This document shows positions 14,691 to 15,758 of a DNA stretch of 15,758 bases, piece after piece. The position numbers were made by a program, and so were the translations under genes. Position 1 is the stretch's first letter. Every line of letters starts with the position of its first letter. Origin of the DNA: an uncultured Verrucomicrobiota bacterium (GTDB taxonomy: Bacteria > Verrucomicrobiota > Verrucomicrobiae > Opitutales > Opitutaceae); the NCBI GenBank assembly GCA_946482165.1, contig CAMLQS010000092.1:1-15758 (forward strand). The letters are read 5' to 3'. The notes below the pieces were generated by a model, which worked only from the letters and a program-made list of their open reading frames with translations, had not been told where the DNA came from and searched no databases.

Positions 14691-14788
14691 CACCCCAAGT
14701 AGACGAACTTCCTATTCGCCGAGGCTTGGTGAATCTCCGGCGTCTTTCACCCTTCCATCTCCCGCCTCCCGTCCTCCCTCCGCTTCCC

Positions 14789-15586
14789 ATGACAACCTCT
14801 CTGCAGAACCGCACTGAACTCTATTTGGCTTGGGCGAAGGAAAAGCTGGATCAGCCCGAGTGCGCGGCGCGTCCGACGACCTGGATGCTCGGTGGCGCCA
14901 CCCTGTTGCTCGGCTCGTATGGCACCTTGGACGCCGAGGTCATCCGCGGTTCCGAGCTGGGCTTCACTCCGCTCGAATTGGTGAGCACCGGGCAGAATGT
15001 TTTCCTGAACATGAGCAATCCGGCGGCGGGCTTGTTCTTCGGCGGCCCGACCGTGGTGCCGCATTTCAACATGAACAACGCCGGGGGAGGCTTCCTATAT
15101 AATCTGGCCTTCGCGACCAATCCGGCCGGCGTGGTCAGCGACGGCGTGGGCACCCTGGTGTATGGCCGGGCGATTCGTTTCGGCTACAATGCCGTGATCA
15201 GCAACGATATGCTGAATGGGCGGGGCTACTTCAACTACCAGGCCTTTTTCGCCGATTGGAACGGAAAGGGCGCGTGGGCTCCCGTGGCGCAAAACAGCTC
15301 CGTGACCGGATTTATCGGCATCGTGTTCGACTCCGGAGAACCGGGGTGGATCCAGTTGGAGGTCTTCCATCCGACCGGCGCGGTGAATCATGGGTTTGGC
15401 GAAGATTACGGCTTTCGCATTCTGGATTGGGCCTACGAGACCAGCACCCTTCCGGGGGCCAGCATCACGACCCCGGCGCCCGTCCCCGAGCCTTCTTCGG
15501 CCGCGGCGCTCGCCGCCGGCGCGGCGGCGATCCTCGCGGTGCATAGCCGCCGCCGTGAGCGCCTGGCCCGGCAATCGGCCGAGTAA
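14789..15586 (+). CDS. PEP-CTERM sorting domain protein, function unknown
   Basis: The 265-residue product ends with a PEP-CTERM sorting signal: VPEPSS at residues 232-237, a hydrophobic Ala-rich helix (about 238-251) and a basic tail (HSRRRERLAR). Such proteins are exported and processed by an exosortase, which is not in this window. The N-terminus is unusual, with ~31 mostly polar residues before the hydrophobic segment TWMLGGATLLLGSYGTLDAE (31-50) that would be the signal core. The mature part is Gly/Asn/aromatic-rich, with strand-like segments and a terminal FIGIVFDSGEPGWIQLEVFH (175-194) stretch that recurs in PEP-CTERM proteins as 'IGFxF..GxxxYGWIxL'. No catalytic motif is seen. The start follows a 47-base C/T-rich leader, and an AT-rich promoter-like island lies about 100-150 bases upstream. 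Confidence 0.85.
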   Translation: MTTSLQNRTELYLAWAKEKLDQPECAARPTTWMLGGATLLLGSYGTLDAEVIRGSELGFTPLELVSTGQNVFLNMSNPAAGLFFGGPTVVPHFNMNNAGGGFLYNLAFATNPAGVVSDGVGTLVYGRAIRFGYNAVISNDMLNGRGYFNYQAFFADWNGKGAWAPVAQNSSVTGFIGIVFDSGEPGWIQLEVFHPTGAVNHGFGEDYGFRILDWAYETSTLPGASITTPAPVPEPSSAAALAAGAAAILAVHSRRRERLARQSAE

Positions 15587-15623
15587 AGCCGGCGATCTTC
15601 GGATAACACCTCTTTCCAATCTT

Positions 15624-15664
15624 GAGCGCGCGCTTGCCAGTCGGCGGCGCGCGTTTCGATTTTT
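15624..15664 (+). terminator. Rho-independent terminator after the PEP-CTERM gene
   Basis: AGCGCGCGC (15625-15633) pairs with GCGCGCGTT (15647-15655, including one G-T pair). An inner GCC/GGC stem closes the tetraloop AGTC. The stem is followed by TCGATTTTT. A strong GC stem with a T tract 38 bases after the stop codon is typical of an intrinsic terminator. Confidence 0.7.
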
Positions 15665-15678
15665 CGTCTCTCCTCTTT

Positions 15679-15758
15679 ATGGGAACCGTCCCCGCACCGC
15701 TCTCTCCGCCGGCACGCAAGGTGATGCTCATCGGCTGGGATGCGGCGGATTGGAAGAT
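15679..15758 (+). CDS. Alkaline phosphatase superfamily (type I phosphodiesterase-like) protein, 5' end only
   Basis: Only the first 26 codons are in the window: MGTVPAPLSPPARKVMLIGW followed by DAADWK. The VMLIGWDAADW pattern is the first strand and metal-binding aspartate (D21) of alkaline-phosphatase-superfamily enzymes of the phosphodiesterase/nucleotide pyrophosphatase type ('vlliglDGadw'). There is no signal peptide in the visible part. The ATG follows a C/T-rich leader and lies beyond a terminator, so it is probably transcribed on its own. The substrate cannot be judged from this fragment. Confidence 0.6.
   Translation, partial: MGTVPAPLSPPARKVMLIGWDAADWK

Overview
The window is GC-rich DNA from a Gram-negative-type bacterium, most likely a member of the Verrucomicrobiota (Opitutales/Opitutaceae-like). 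This is inferred from gene content rather than from a marker phylogeny. The pointers are a PEP-CTERM-sorted exported protein, a DUF5069 protein, a PTS-EIIA/diadenylate cyclase fusion, a lipoprotein with a lipobox, and a LytS/LytTR pair beside a small secreted EF-hand protein. Coding density is high. No tRNA, rRNA, CRISPR array or insertion sequence was recognised. No gene-free stretch reaches 300 bases; the largest gaps are about 217 (11612-11828) and 205 (14584-14788) bases.

Layout. (1) 69-4397, minus strand: dnaG (primase), then rpoD (primary sigma factor), then a small lipoprotein. This is the dnaG-rpoD core of the macromolecular synthesis operon. (2) 4456-7528, plus strand, divergent from dnaG: an exported DUF362-like protein, a lone nuoA (complex I subunit A), a 74-base palindromic repeat, and a 455-residue protein joining a PTS EIIA domain to a c-di-AMP synthase (DAC) domain. 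(3) 7562-11611, minus strand: alkC-like DNA glycosylase, a DUF5069 protein, a vapBC toxin-antitoxin pair, and ispH with an unusual N-terminal extension starting five bases after the toxin gene. (4) 11829-15758, plus strand: a secreted EF-hand protein, a LytS-type histidine kinase and LytTR response regulator that overlap by ATGA, a PEP-CTERM protein, and the first 26 codons of an alkaline-phosphatase-superfamily enzyme.

Functionally the window mixes core housekeeping (replication priming, transcription initiation, isoprenoid precursor synthesis, respiration) with signalling (c-di-AMP synthase under a possible PTS-type sensor, two-component system, Ca-binding exported protein) and stress or defence (vapBC, alkylation repair). 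The strongest candidate for something undescribed is the EIIA-DAC fusion, which suggests phosphotransfer or sugar-status control of c-di-AMP synthesis. A second window-wide pattern is that most start codons lack a Shine-Dalgarno sequence and are instead preceded by pyrimidine-rich leaders.
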